Part shown: positions 1-7,234 of the stretch, piece by piece | How positions within the stretch are numbered: the first letter of the stretch is position 1 | How the letters are laid out: each line of letters starts with the position of its first letter | NCBI GenBank assembly: GCA_022013205.1 | Contig: JAKLQT010000272.1 | Coordinates: 1 to 12,698, forward strand | Direction of reading: 5' to 3' | DNA length: 12,698 nucleotides | From: Candidatus Omnitrophota bacterium | GTDB lineage: Bacteria > Omnitrophota > Gorgyraeia > B26-G9 | Program-made: the position numbers and the translations under genes | Notes under the pieces: model-generated | The model's database searches: none | The model's input: only the letters and a program-made list of their open reading frames with translations | What the model was told of the DNA's origin: nothing

Positions 1-212
1 AAGTCCATATAGGCCATACAAATTAATTTATACTGAAGAATTTACAACCTTAAAAGAAGCTTGTAAAAAAGAAAAGTTTTTTGCCTCTTAAAGAGAGCAA
101 GGTTGAGCACGGCCCTGCATAGAACCAAATCGTAGATTGGTACTATGCAACTCAGTACTGAACTTGGGCTAGTTCTGAGCTGCTTTCCAAGGGTTAGCGG
201 AGACCTGAAGCG

Positions 213-228
213 ACGGGGACGTCCCTGT
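213..228. repeat. REP-like palindrome
   Basis: The perfect 10-bp palindrome GGGACGTCCC (216-225) extends to 8 bp per arm with one G-T pair (213-228). It lies about 100 bp upstream of the RAYT remnant. RAYT transposases are known to be associated with short palindromic REP sequences, so this may be a REP-type element. That link is inferred from position; no second genomic copy can be seen in this window. Confidence 0.35.
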
Positions 229-293
229 TTACCATTCGCAATTCCCCCTATATTTTTAAGGGGATAGGTGGCATACATCAAAACATCAAAAAG

Positions 294-322
294 TTGACAA
301 ATGGGATTGAAAATAGTAAAGA
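294..322 (+). promoter_or_regulatory. Candidate promoter before RAYT remnant and hydrolase
   Basis: A consensus -35 box TTGACA (294-299) is followed by a 17-bp spacer and a weak -10 TAAAGA (317-322). Initiation would fall at about 329, the remnant's ATG. It could drive transcription through the remnant into the hydrolase gene at 604. The -10 match is poor. Confidence 0.4.
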
Positions 323-328
323 TAGGGT

Positions 329-601
329 ATGCCGCGCCAAGGAAGAATAGATTACCCCAAAGCCTTAAATTATGTCATAGGCAGAGGGATAGAGCGAAGA
401 GCGATATTCAAAGAAGAAGCTGATAAAGCCGCCTTTCTGAAACGAATCAAAGACAATCTTAGCAAACATGCACAGTTAGAAGCAGAGGAGCAGATAAAGG
501 TGAAAGATTCGGAGGAATTATTAAATAAGATAAGCTGATTTTATGGGCAGAAAAAAGAAGATATTATAGCAAGGCCGACGAAAGAGGTCAGGAAGGAATA
601 A
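329..601 (+). pseudogene. Remnant of REP-associated tyrosine transposase (RAYT, Y1_Tnp)
   Basis: The first 40 or so residues (MPRQGRIDYPKALNYVIGRG, then IERRAIF) match the conserved start of RAYT/Y1 transposases, which are HUH single-strand nucleases. Intact members are usually about 200 aa or longer and contain an HxH metal motif and a catalytic tyrosine helix. Neither is present. After FLKRIKDNLSKHAQ the reading jumps to KDSEELLNKIS and a TGA stop (536-538). The same frame continues past the stop with FYGQKKEDIIARP to a TAA at 599-601, which resembles the C-terminal helical region of RAYTs. The simplest reading is an in-frame internal deletion of the catalytic core plus a nonsense codon. 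The relic ends 2 bp before the hydrolase start and supplies that gene's ribosome binding site. Confidence 0.65.
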
Positions 602-603
602 AT

Positions 604-1623
604 ATGAAAAAGAGGCTGCGGATAGGAATATGTTTATTTATGATGTGCGGGCTTTTGGCTTTGTTTACTGCGCAGGGTTGCGCAGATACAGTTACGCTTA
701 AAAACGGCAATTCGCTTGATGGGATTATTACTAAATCTGATGATGCCGTAGTGGCGCTTAAAGTAGGCCTTGGCACAATCACGTTAGCTAGGGATGAAAT
801 CGAAAAGATTGAGTTTTCCTCAAACCAGGAGAAAGATAGATTGCAGCAACAATGGCAACAAGCAGAGGAGCAAGCAGCCGAGATACATGAAGCACAGAAA
901 AAACAAGCCCAAGCCGAATCTGTAGAATTGCCTGCGCCGGCTTTATCTGTACCTGTAAAAGAAGCTGAACCAGAACAGCCAATAGTAAAAAAGCCGCAAC
1001 AGTTACAGCCTAAAACAGTTCATTATCCGCTGCCTAATAGTTATTATTTACTTTCTGTTCCGCAAAATGCAAACAAGGAAGAAGGCAGTGCTTTAATTAT
1101 TGCCCTGCATGGCTGGCCGAGTAATCCAGAGAGTTTCATGAAAGCTTGGGAAGCGGAAGGTAATCGGACCCAATCTTTTATTGCTTGTCCAAAGTCAACC
1201 AACCAAGGTTGGAAGCAAAATGATGTTGATAATATATTTAAAATGGTTAAAGAGATAAAGAGTAATTATAATATAAATCCCAAAAAAGTATTTCTTGTTG
1301 GGGTTTCCTACGGCGGCCACTTCGCTTTATATCTTGGTTTAAAGTATCCAAAACAGTTTAAAGCAATTGTTAATGTTTCCGGGTCTATTGCCAGGGCAAG
1401 AAAATATATTGGGCCATTGAAAATATCAAGAAGCACAAGACGCGTTCCCGTACTAATTTTAATCGGAGTAAAAGATGAGCGAGTGCGTCGTGATAATGCC
1501 AAGCAAACAAAAGAAGAGTTAAGTAAATATGGTTATCGTGTGACCTATAAAGTAATTGCAGGATTTGGACATGGTTATCTAATGGAATTTTCTCGGGATA
1601 TAACGAAATGGCTGGGGCTTTAA
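604..1623 (+). CDS. Secreted alpha/beta hydrolase (esterase-like) with N-terminal small beta domain
   Basis: The protein has 339 aa. Residues 1-27 form a signal peptide (KKR, then a hydrophobic run to about GCA); Cys26 makes a lipoprotein conceivable, but the lipobox is poor. Residues 28-71 (DTVTLKNGNSLDG...EIEKIEF) form a small beta domain common at the start of secreted proteins in Omnitrophota- and Planctomycetes-type genomes. Residues 75-105 are Gln/Glu-rich and helical, and 106-137 are a Pro/Glu/Lys linker. Residues 140-339 are an alpha/beta hydrolase: oxyanion HGW (169-171), nucleophile elbow GVSYGG (Ser235), likely acid Asp291 (GVKDERV) and His323 (GFGHG). The fold resembles feruloyl-esterase/PHB-depolymerase-type esterases; the substrate is unknown. 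The ATG follows AGGAAGG at good spacing, provided by the end of the RAYT relic. Residues 28-137 probably place the enzyme at the envelope. Confidence 0.82.
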   Translation: MKKRLRIGICLFMMCGLLALFTAQGCADTVTLKNGNSLDGIITKSDDAVVALKVGLGTITLARDEIEKIEFSSNQEKDRLQQQWQQAEEQAAEIHEAQKKQAQAESVELPAPALSVPVKEAEPEQPIVKKPQQLQPKTVHYPLPNSYYLLSVPQNANKEEGSALIIALHGWPSNPESFMKAWEAEGNRTQSFIACPKSTNQGWKQNDVDNIFKMVKEIKSNYNINPKKVFLVGVSYGGHFALYLGLKYPKQFKAIVNVSGSIARARKYIGPLKISRSTRRVPVLILIGVKDERVRRDNAKQTKEELSKYGYRVTYKVIAGFGHGYLMEFSRDITKWLGL

Positions 1624-1650
1624 GCATATTTAAAATACAACGCTGGTCAA

Positions 1651-1675
1651 AATGTCAATAAATTGACATTGTTTT
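1651..1675. terminator. AT-rich palindrome, possible terminator
   Basis: AATGTCAAT (1651-1659) and ATTGACATT (1662-1670) are perfect inverted repeats with a 2-nt centre, followed by GTTTT. This lies 27 bp after the hydrolase stop. It could be a weak intrinsic terminator, but its low GC makes a protein-binding palindrome equally possible. Confidence 0.4.
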
Positions 1676-1799
1676 GAATGATAGAATTAAGGAATTACGC
1701 TGGAAATGCTCTTGCGTAACTTTAGGAATTTTTACAGCTAATTGTGTTACAATGATTAGAGGCAGCTCATAACGCCGATAAAAAGGAGAGATTCTTTGT

Positions 1800-4151
1800 A
1801 TGTGGCTGAAATGGTTCCCTTGGAGATTTGTAGTAAGAGATGTTGCCCGCAGACAAGGTTTTTTGGATCCTGTTAAAATCCTTTCTCAATTACAGAATTT
1901 TGCGCAGCCCTCAGAAGTTGCTGTTCCCACGGAACTGCTGCGCTCAGGTGCTGTTTTACACGCTCGCGGTTTGATGAATAGTTTGGCAATCCAGCACAAT
2001 CTTGATTGGATCTGGCCTTACTGGGTTGAATGTCAATATGATCCTAAAAACGCAGCGTTTATCCCCCGGTCTTTTTCATTAACACAAATTAATCTTACCC
2101 ACAGAAATTGGACTGCTTTGGGTGTTCCAGGAAGCAATGAATTTCCTATTGTAGACCCTTGCGGCCTTGTTACGCCCTACTATGATAGCTGGTCCATCGA
2201 TGTTTGGATCATCCCAGAGGAGGGCGCTCCATTAATCCCGTCTCATTTATCGAGCGTATCACAGAGATTGGCCTTGGATGAAAATCTTTGTGTGGTTACT
2301 GAATCTTTTTTAAATCAATTAAAACTGCAATCAAAAGTGCGGGTAATAGGTTCAGCACAAGCACCTGTTTGCCTTATTCAAATTACGGGATTTGCACCCG
2401 CAAAGGCACGGCTGGTTGTTTCACTGAGACCGTATAATCCCGAAGGCGTGAGTTTTATAAATAATATTGCTTTGCTTGAAAACTCGCTGGGCTGGCATGT
2501 GAACCGAAAAAATTTTGTCTGTTTTGATCAGCCTCCGGAACAATCTCTATTTTCATATTATTATCGCGGTGATGTTTATAGCCGTTTATCGCTGCAGGAA
2601 AATGAAAAAGAAATGTTTTGCAAAGTTGGAATGGCGACTGCGGCAGCTTTATATACGCTTGAAGCTGGACAGGCGCGGGAAATTACAGTTTCGGTGCCTT
2701 TAATGAAGCTTCGCGGCCTTAACGCATTGCCGGAAAAGCGGAACTGCCTCACCTGGCCGATAGGCCGCATCTCTTTAATGCAAAGGCCTGGTTGCGCCAC
2801 GAAGCATAAAATTGAAAAAGAATCCTATTTGGAATATCAAAAAACAGCGCAACTATTATGGGGACAAAGCCTTCAAGGGGTGTGTTCATTACAGATTCCC
2901 GATGAGCATTTTAAATTTCTTTATGCCGCAGCGATCCGCACAATGATTTTGCATTCTCCCAGGGAAGTTTATCCTGGGCCGTTTATTTACCGGCGGTTTT
3001 GGTTTAGAGATGCCGCGTTTATATTATATGCCATGTTGTGTGCCGGGTTAAAAGAGCGTGCTGCTCGGGCTTTGGATTGTTTTCGTTTCCGCCAAAACTC
3101 ACAAGGGTATTTTCTTTCACAGGAAGGAGAGTGGGATGCTAATGGAGAGGCTTTGTGGATTACGCGCCTGTATTGTGAAATGACAGGAAATGTGCTTCCT
3201 GAAAAATGGAAAGATTCTATAGAAAAAGGCGGTAAGTGGATTTATAAAAAACGGTTGTCCTCGGGCTTGAAATTCAACCACGCGGGATTGTTACCGGCCG
3301 GATTTAGCGCGGAGCATTTGGGCCCGAATGATTATTATTATTGGGATGATTTTTGGGCTGTCGCCGGATTAAAAGCGGCTTCTTTTTTATCCTGCGGCAA
3401 GGCCGGCCGTTTTGAGACGGAAGCGGCAGAGTTATTGCGTTGCATTAATCGCAGTTTTAAGAAGACCTGTCAGCGCTTGAAAAGACCGGCGATGCCGGCA
3501 TCTCCCTATCGCCGTCTAGATGCGGGAGCAATCGGCTCATTGGCAGTAAGTTATCCGCTTCGCCTTTTTGTTGCGAATGATCCAAGAGTCTTAGATACGG
3601 TTGATTTTTTAATGAAAAATTGTTTTTTTAATAATGGATTTTTTCATGACATGACTCACTCAGGCATTAATCCTTATTTAACGCTGCATATCGCGCAAGT
3701 ACTTTTGCGCGCAGGCGACAGGAGGTATTTTGATTTAATGACAGAGGTCGCAAGGCTTGCATCTTCAACAGGGCAATGGCCTGAGGCGATTCATCCCCGA
3801 ACAGGCGGCGGATGTATGGGGGATGGGCAGCATGTCTGGGCCGCGGCAGAATGGGTTTTGATGATAAGAAATTGTTTTGTCAGGGAAGAAAATGAAGGAT
3901 TAATTTTGTGCTCAGGAATCCCCCGAATCTGGGTTGATAAAAAACAACTAATCACCTTTGGCCCCGCGCTGACAATTTTTGGGGATATCAGGATTTCCAT
4001 AAAGCCTCAGGCACAAAATATTCTTATTGAATGGAGCGGAAAATGGTTTGTGAATGAGCCTTCGATTGATATTCAATTGCCTGGTTTTGTAAAAGTGAGG
4101 GTTTCCCCGGGAACTAATTCTATTGAATTGAAAGAGATGAAACAACAATGA
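1800..4151 (+). CDS. Six-hairpin (alpha/alpha)6 glycosidase-like protein
   Basis: The protein has 783 aa and no signal peptide, so it is probably cytoplasmic. It has the layout of six-hairpin glycosidases (GH15/GH63/glycogen-debranching C-domain clan): a beta-rich N-terminal region (about 1-340), an alpha/alpha barrel (about 350-700) and a beta tail (about 710-783). Landmarks are RFWFRDAAF (about 399-407), EWDANGEALW (about 442), YYYWDDFWAVAGL (about 512-524) and GQWPEAIHPRTGGG followed by GDGQHVWAAAEW (about 658-684). The acidic residues in these motifs are the likely catalytic and substrate-binding ones, though I cannot assign acid and base. The start follows AAGGAG at about 11 nt. The stop overlaps the next gene's start (ATGA), so the two are translationally coupled, pointing to a shared role in making or trimming a glycan or glycolipid. 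The exact activity is not determinable; a debranching or glucoamylase-like hydrolase is one guess. Confidence 0.75.
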   Translation: MWLKWFPWRFVVRDVARRQGFLDPVKILSQLQNFAQPSEVAVPTELLRSGAVLHARGLMNSLAIQHNLDWIWPYWVECQYDPKNAAFIPRSFSLTQINLTHRNWTALGVPGSNEFPIVDPCGLVTPYYDSWSIDVWIIPEEGAPLIPSHLSSVSQRLALDENLCVVTESFLNQLKLQSKVRVIGSAQAPVCLIQITGFAPAKARLVVSLRPYNPEGVSFINNIALLENSLGWHVNRKNFVCFDQPPEQSLFSYYYRGDVYSRLSLQENEKEMFCKVGMATAAALYTLEAGQAREITVSVPLMKLRGLNALPEKRNCLTWPIGRISLMQRPGCATKHKIEKESYLEYQKTAQLLWGQSLQGVCSLQIPDEHFKFLYAAAIRTMILHSPREVYPGPFIYRRFWFRDAAFILYAMLCAGLKERAARALDCFRFRQNSQGYFLSQEGEWDANGEALWITRLYCEMTGNVLPEKWKDSIEKGGKWIYKKRLSSGLKFNHAGLLPAGFSAEHLGPNDYYYWDDFWAVAGLKAASFLSCGKAGRFETEAAELLRCINRSFKKTCQRLKRPAMPASPYRRLDAGAIGSLAVSYPLRLFVANDPRVLDTVDFLMKNCFFNNGFFHDMTHSGINPYLTLHIAQVLLRAGDRRYFDLMTEVARLASSTGQWPEAIHPRTGGGCMGDGQHVWAAAEWVLMIRNCFVREENEGLILCSGIPRIWVDKKQLITFGPALTIFGDIRISIKPQAQNILIEWSGKWFVNEPSIDIQLPGFVKVRVSPGTNSIELKEMKQQ

Positions 4152-5500
4152 AGATTCTTATGATGACGAACACCTATACACCTATGATAGAAGGAATTGA
4201 ACAATCGATTCATTCATTCGCCTCTGAGTTTGAAAAACTGGGCTCAGAGGTAGTTATTGCCGCCCCTGAATGTGAAGGCGCCCCATCTGATGAAGTTAAT
4301 GTGATACGTCTGCGTGCCATTAAGAAAATTAACCGTTCGGATTTTTCAATGGCGCTTCCGATGGCGAGTCTTTTACCGGAATTGATGAAAACCTTTACCC
4401 CGGATATCATCCACAGCCACCATCCTTTTTGGATTGGAGATATTGCCATTAGGCTGAGCAGGCAATATCACATCCCCTTAGTCTTCACTTATCATACGAT
4501 GTTTGAACAGCACATGCATTATCTTCCAATACAAAATGAAAGGATAAAGCGTTTTATAATTGAGCTTTTTGCCGGCTACGCGAATATGGCTAATCAGGTG
4601 ATAGTCCCCAGCGAAAGTGTGCGCATGATACTTTTGGAACGCGGGGTCAAGGCGCCGATAGAGGTAATCCCGACAGGTGTGGATTTGCAAAAATTTTCTA
4701 AAGGACAAGGAAATGTTATTCGTAAGCGCCTGGATATTCCTTTAGATGCGATTGTAATAGGATATGTTGGCCGTCTGGCTTTAGAAAAAAATTTAGAATT
4801 CTTGAGCCGCAGTGTTGCGGGATACTTGAAGAAAGATGCGCGAGTACATTTTTTGGCAGCAGGCGAAGGGCCGCTTGAGGATATGACCAAAAAGATGTTT
4901 GACGAGCAGGGGATAGGGAAACGGCTGCATCTGACCGGCCCGCTTTTCGGGCAGGATTTAGTTGATTGTTATGATGCCATGAATATTTTTGCTTTTGCCT
5001 CTTTAAGTGAGACTCAGGGGATTGTTTTGGTTGAAGCGATGGCATCCGGCGTTCCGGTTGTGGCGGTTGATGCCCCGGGGGTGCGTGAGGTTGTTAAAGA
5101 TGGTTATAATGGGCGGCTGCTCCCTGAAGAAAACCAGGATAATTTTATTGAGGCGCTCTCATGGTGCCTTATGCAGCCTGCCAGTGAATTTCAGCGGATG
5201 AAACAAAATGCCCAAGCGGCTGCAAAGGAATTTGCGGTTGATATTTGCGCGAAAAAGATGCTTAAGGCTTATCAAGAGGCCAGGGATAAAGAATATGCTT
5301 TGAATGATTGCAGCGACACTGTTTGGTACGCGCTTGCAAATCGCCTTAAAAGCGAGTGGGATATGTTTAAAAATATAATGCAGGCAGGCGGCGCGGCTAT
5401 AGCGGATGCGGTAATTTTAAATAAACCGATTCTAAAGAAACCAAAAAAAATAAAAACCAGGGGTAACAGCGGCTATTTAAGTAACCGAAGCATATTTTAA
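4148..5500 (+). CDS. GT4-family glycosyltransferase (GT-B fold)
   Basis: The protein has 450 aa. The N-terminus MKILMMTNTYTPMIEGIEQS is the first beta strand and loop of GT-B enzymes of family GT4. HSHHPFWIGDIA (about 92-103) and the acceptor-side FTYHTMFEQHMHYLP follow. PTGVDLQKF (about 174) and GYVGRLALEKNLEF (about 204) open the nucleotide-sugar domain. SETQGIVLVEAMASGVPVVA contains the EX7E pair (Glu288 and Glu296), which binds the donor. The HxM/HYLP pattern is reminiscent of diacylglycerol glucosyltransferases and mannosyltransferases that act at the membrane; this is a family-level resemblance only. Residues about 380-450 are an additional tail ending in a basic segment (KKPKKIKTRG) that could touch membrane. 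It overlaps the glycosidase-like gene by 4 bp and runs towards the minus-strand gene at 5535, leaving 34 bp between them with an A/T-rich tract but no clear terminator. Confidence 0.88.
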   Translation: MKILMMTNTYTPMIEGIEQSIHSFASEFEKLGSEVVIAAPECEGAPSDEVNVIRLRAIKKINRSDFSMALPMASLLPELMKTFTPDIIHSHHPFWIGDIAIRLSRQYHIPLVFTYHTMFEQHMHYLPIQNERIKRFIIELFAGYANMANQVIVPSESVRMILLERGVKAPIEVIPTGVDLQKFSKGQGNVIRKRLDIPLDAIVIGYVGRLALEKNLEFLSRSVAGYLKKDARVHFLAAGEGPLEDMTKKMFDEQGIGKRLHLTGPLFGQDLVDCYDAMNIFAFASLSETQGIVLVEAMASGVPVVAVDAPGVREVVKDGYNGRLLPEENQDNFIEALSWCLMQPASEFQRMKQNAQAAAKEFAVDICAKKMLKAYQEARDKEYALNDCSDTVWYALANRLKSEWDMFKNIMQAGGAAIADAVILNKPILKKPKKIKTRGNSGYLSNRSIF

Positions 5501-5534
5501 AGGGTTTTTGTGATAAAAAAACTTACTTGAAAAA

Positions 5535-6362
5535 CTAAATAGCACTTTCCAGAAGATCTATTTTTTTCATGGATCCACTTTTATAATCAGGTGTATGCTC
5601 TTTAATCATTAACATATACAGAGGATTGGATAAGAATTCAGCAATTATATCTTTCTCCTTTTTTTTCTTTTTCTTCTTGAAACCCGCTATTTCTAGTAAT
5701 TCTCTTTCTTTTGAATCATATCCCAGCTGTTTTATTATCGATCGCATATCATCCTGATTTAGGCCGTTTGAGTCCTTTGCAGCCCCTGAGAAGCTGATAT
5801 CAATAATAAGCCCGTCATCATTTCTTATCTGGTTCAAAAAGAAACGATTGAAGAAATCTGTTAAATCTGCCCTTTTTATCGGGATGTTATTTCTATCTAG
5901 AAACAGAATCGAGTAATGAAAATCTTTCTTTTTTTTTAAAAATGTTTTTGAACTGTTCAAATCAACATCTTCCGCCACAAAAGTTTTAAAAAATGGACGA
6001 AGGTATCTGGAAATATTTTTTATGCTATGCACAGGCCCGTCAAAAAAAATTCTATCGTCATCCTTATCACTGTGTGCCCCTAAATATATTTTGATCCCTT
6101 CCTGGTGATATAGTATCATCGCAATATCCCTAAGCAGGCTTGAGGAACGTATATGCAATATATGACCTGATTCAAAAAAATATCTCCAATTAAAACACTC
6201 AAATACATGTTGAAAGGGGGAGTGTTCCAGCACAATCTTTGCCGCAAGATTTTGCCTTGAAAAAAAATGATTTTCACCGGCAATACTATTTACAGGCATA
6301 AAAAATATACCGGATATTATTATCAAAATAAATGCTGTGAGTTGAATTAGTTCTTTTTTCAT
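5535..6362 (-). CDS. Secreted protein of unknown function, Lys-rich
   Basis: I do not recognise this family. I chose the ATG at 6362 (275 aa) over an upstream ATG at 6407 because, on the minus strand, AAGGGG sits 5 nt before it and a proper signal peptide begins there (MKKELIQL, hydrophobic run, SIA/GE at about residue 29). The mature part is rich in Phe, Asp and Ile. It contains two lysine runs, FLKKKK in the middle and GFKKKKKKKEKD near residue 230, the latter flanked by charged helices. No metal-binding or catalytic motif is evident. Base composition is visibly AT-richer than in the glycosidase and dnaX genes, which may mean horizontal acquisition or relaxed constraint. It is convergent with the glycosyltransferase gene, and tandem AAATATATCGAACT repeats lie 62-90 bp upstream. 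Confidence 0.65.
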   Translation of the reverse strand: MKKELIQLTAFILIIISGIFFMPVNSIAGENHFFSRQNLAAKIVLEHSPFQHVFECFNWRYFFESGHILHIRSSSLLRDIAMILYHQEGIKIYLGAHSDKDDDRIFFDGPVHSIKNISRYLRPFFKTFVAEDVDLNSSKTFLKKKKDFHYSILFLDRNNIPIKRADLTDFFNRFFLNQIRNDDGLIIDISFSGAAKDSNGLNQDDMRSIIKQLGYDSKERELLEIAGFKKKKKKKEKDIIAEFLSNPLYMLMIKEHTPDYKSGSMKKIDLLESAI

Positions 6363-6424
6363 ATTGCCCCTTAATACCTGGATTAGAAAATCGAAAAAGC
6401 TTACCACATAAATCTCAGGAATGC

Positions 6425-6452
6425 AAATATATCGAACTAAATATATCGAACT
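6425..6452. repeat. 14-bp tandem repeat, two copies
   Basis: AAATATATCGAACT occurs at 6425-6438 and again, identically, at 6439-6452. It is upstream of the minus-strand secreted protein gene and could be a paired regulator-binding site or a simple slippage duplication. Confidence 0.7.
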
Positions 6453-6528
6453 AAAGCCCCAACTCCTAGATAGAAAACACTTCTCCTTTGCTTATCAAAC
6501 AGATAGGGGGAATTGTATTTGCGGATTT

Positions 6529-6570
6529 TAATTAGTCGATTTACAGGGATGTGTAAAAATCGACTGATTA
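6529..6570. repeat. Inverted repeat, 14-bp arms
   Basis: TAATTAGTCGATTT (6529-6542) pairs with AAATCGACTGATTA (6557-6570) over 14 positions with a single T-G pair. The loop is 14 nt. It is the first of three closely spaced stems. Confidence 0.75.
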
Positions 6571-6577
6571 CCTCGTA

Positions 6578-6597
6578 GACAGCCATGGACGGCTGTC
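6578..6597. repeat. GC-rich inverted repeat, 7-bp arms
   Basis: GACAGCC (6578-6584) and GGCTGTC (6591-6597) are perfect inverted repeats around a 6-nt loop. No T-run follows on either side, so a simple intrinsic terminator is unlikely. Confidence 0.65.
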
Positions 6598-6608
6598 GAG
6601 AATGCCTG

Positions 6609-6629
6609 TCCGCCAATCTTTATGGCGGA
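6609..6629. repeat. Inverted repeat, 7-bp arms
   Basis: TCCGCCA (6609-6615) and TGGCGGA (6623-6629) are perfect inverted repeats around a 7-nt loop. This is the third stem of the cluster. Confidence 0.65.
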
Positions 6630-6831
6630 AGTAAATATAATTTCACCTGGCTGTTTGCCCCGATTTAACTCTTAAATAACTTTTTCACCTTTTAAGGGAT
6701 TATTGCCGGCGGATTAGGAAGAGATGTTCTCTGGATATAAAATATGGTAAGTTGTTTGAAGAGCCAGGACTTAGGTGTAGTTAGGTGGAGACTCACTTGT
6801 GTCCCCCTATCTCTAGCCGGGAAATTTTTAG

Positions 6832-6860
6832 TTGGGATTTTTGTTTTTTAAAGATATAAT
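6832..6860 (+). promoter_or_regulatory. Sigma70-type promoter of the small membrane protein gene
   Basis: The -35 is TTGGGA (6832-6837), followed by exactly 17 bp and a perfect -10 TATAAT (6855-6860). Initiation is expected near 6867, giving a leader of only about 20 nt. The -10 box is embedded in the left arm of the inverted repeat at 6856-6889. Confidence 0.75.
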
Positions 6861-6889
6861 ATTGCTATCTTCAAGGAGAGCAATATTAT
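6856..6889. promoter_or_regulatory. Inverted repeat covering -10, Shine-Dalgarno and start codon
   Basis: ATAATATTGC (6856-6865) and GCAATATTAT (6880-6889) are perfect 10-bp inverted repeats around 14 nt. The left arm contains most of the -10 box. The spacer contains AAGGAG. The right arm runs into the ATG at 6888. At DNA level this is placed like an operator; in RNA started upstream it would enclose the ribosome binding site in a hairpin loop. Confidence 0.6.
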
Positions 6890-7118
6890 GAGCGGTTTGC
6901 AAAAATGGTTGATTGTAGCAGCGTTATGGGTATTAGCGATGGGGATGCTGCTGCACCAGATCAGCAAGAGATTTGTAATTGAGTCCTATACCATGAAAAA
7001 CAATGACGGCCTTGTTCAGACCGCGGGGTTTACCAAAAAAGACACCTGGACAGGCAGGTTATTCCTGAAAATGACATTGCCGGAAACAGATGATGCTAAC
7101 TGGGTTGAAATAAAATAA
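6888..7118 (+). CDS. Small single-pass membrane protein of unknown function
   Basis: The protein has 76 aa. Residues about 5-23 (QKWLIVAALWVLAMGMLL) form one transmembrane or signal-anchor helix, followed by a short basic stretch and a soluble C-terminal part of about 50 residues (GFTKKDTWTGRLF, DANWVEIK). I do not recognise a family. Support for it being real comes from the strong promoter with 17-bp spacing, AAGGAG upstream of the ATG, and a compact, complete frame in an otherwise empty region. It is monocistronic by appearance, since the next gene has its own promoter. The helix with a short tail suggests an accessory or assembly protein, but no function can be assigned. Confidence 0.7.
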   Translation: MSGLQKWLIVAALWVLAMGMLLHQISKRFVIESYTMKNNDGLVQTAGFTKKDTWTGRLFLKMTLPETDDANWVEIK

Positions 7119-7145
7119 CTTATATCACAGGCCCTTTTGTTGATA

Positions 7146-7174
7146 TTGACTTTATCCGCGGTTTGCGTTAAAAT
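7146..7174 (+). promoter_or_regulatory. Sigma70-type promoter of the cation exchanger gene
   Basis: TTGACT (7146-7151) and TAAAAT (7169-7174) are separated by 17 bp. The expected start is at about 7181, giving a leader of about 55 nt before the TTG start at 7235. Confidence 0.75.
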
Positions 7175-7234
7175 AAGCCTAGATTTAACACGTTTAAAGA
7201 CTTCCCTGTTATATTACTTTTCTGAGGAATACCA

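Larger units (their letters stand above)
1..328. other. Non-coding stretch with stem-loops
   Basis: I see no credible gene here. Several inverted repeats are visible. CAACCTT (45-51) pairs with AAGGTTG (99-105). A long hairpin has TGCATAG (116-122) pairing with CTATGCA (143-149), an A/A mismatch, then ACCAA (124-128) pairing with TTGGT (137-141). GAACT (160-164) pairs with AGTTC (171-175), with CTCAG/CTGAG outside it. CCCCT (245-249) pairs with AGGGG (259-263). The density of stems suggests a structured RNA or a degenerate palindromic element, but I recognise no known family. An open frame on the minus strand at 42-281 is probably fortuitous. Confidence 0.5.
6363..6887. other. Non-coding stretch with tandem and inverted repeats
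   Basis: These 525 bp separate divergent genes, and I see no coding sequence. They hold a two-copy 14-bp tandem repeat, three consecutive stem-loops (6529-6629) and the promoter of the small gene at 6888. The rest (about 6640-6825) shows nothing I can interpret. Confidence 0.6.

Noticed and set aside
42..281. Minus-strand 79-aa frame
   Set aside because: It crosses several hairpins and the palindrome, ends in low-complexity residues and has no family resemblance or good ribosome site.
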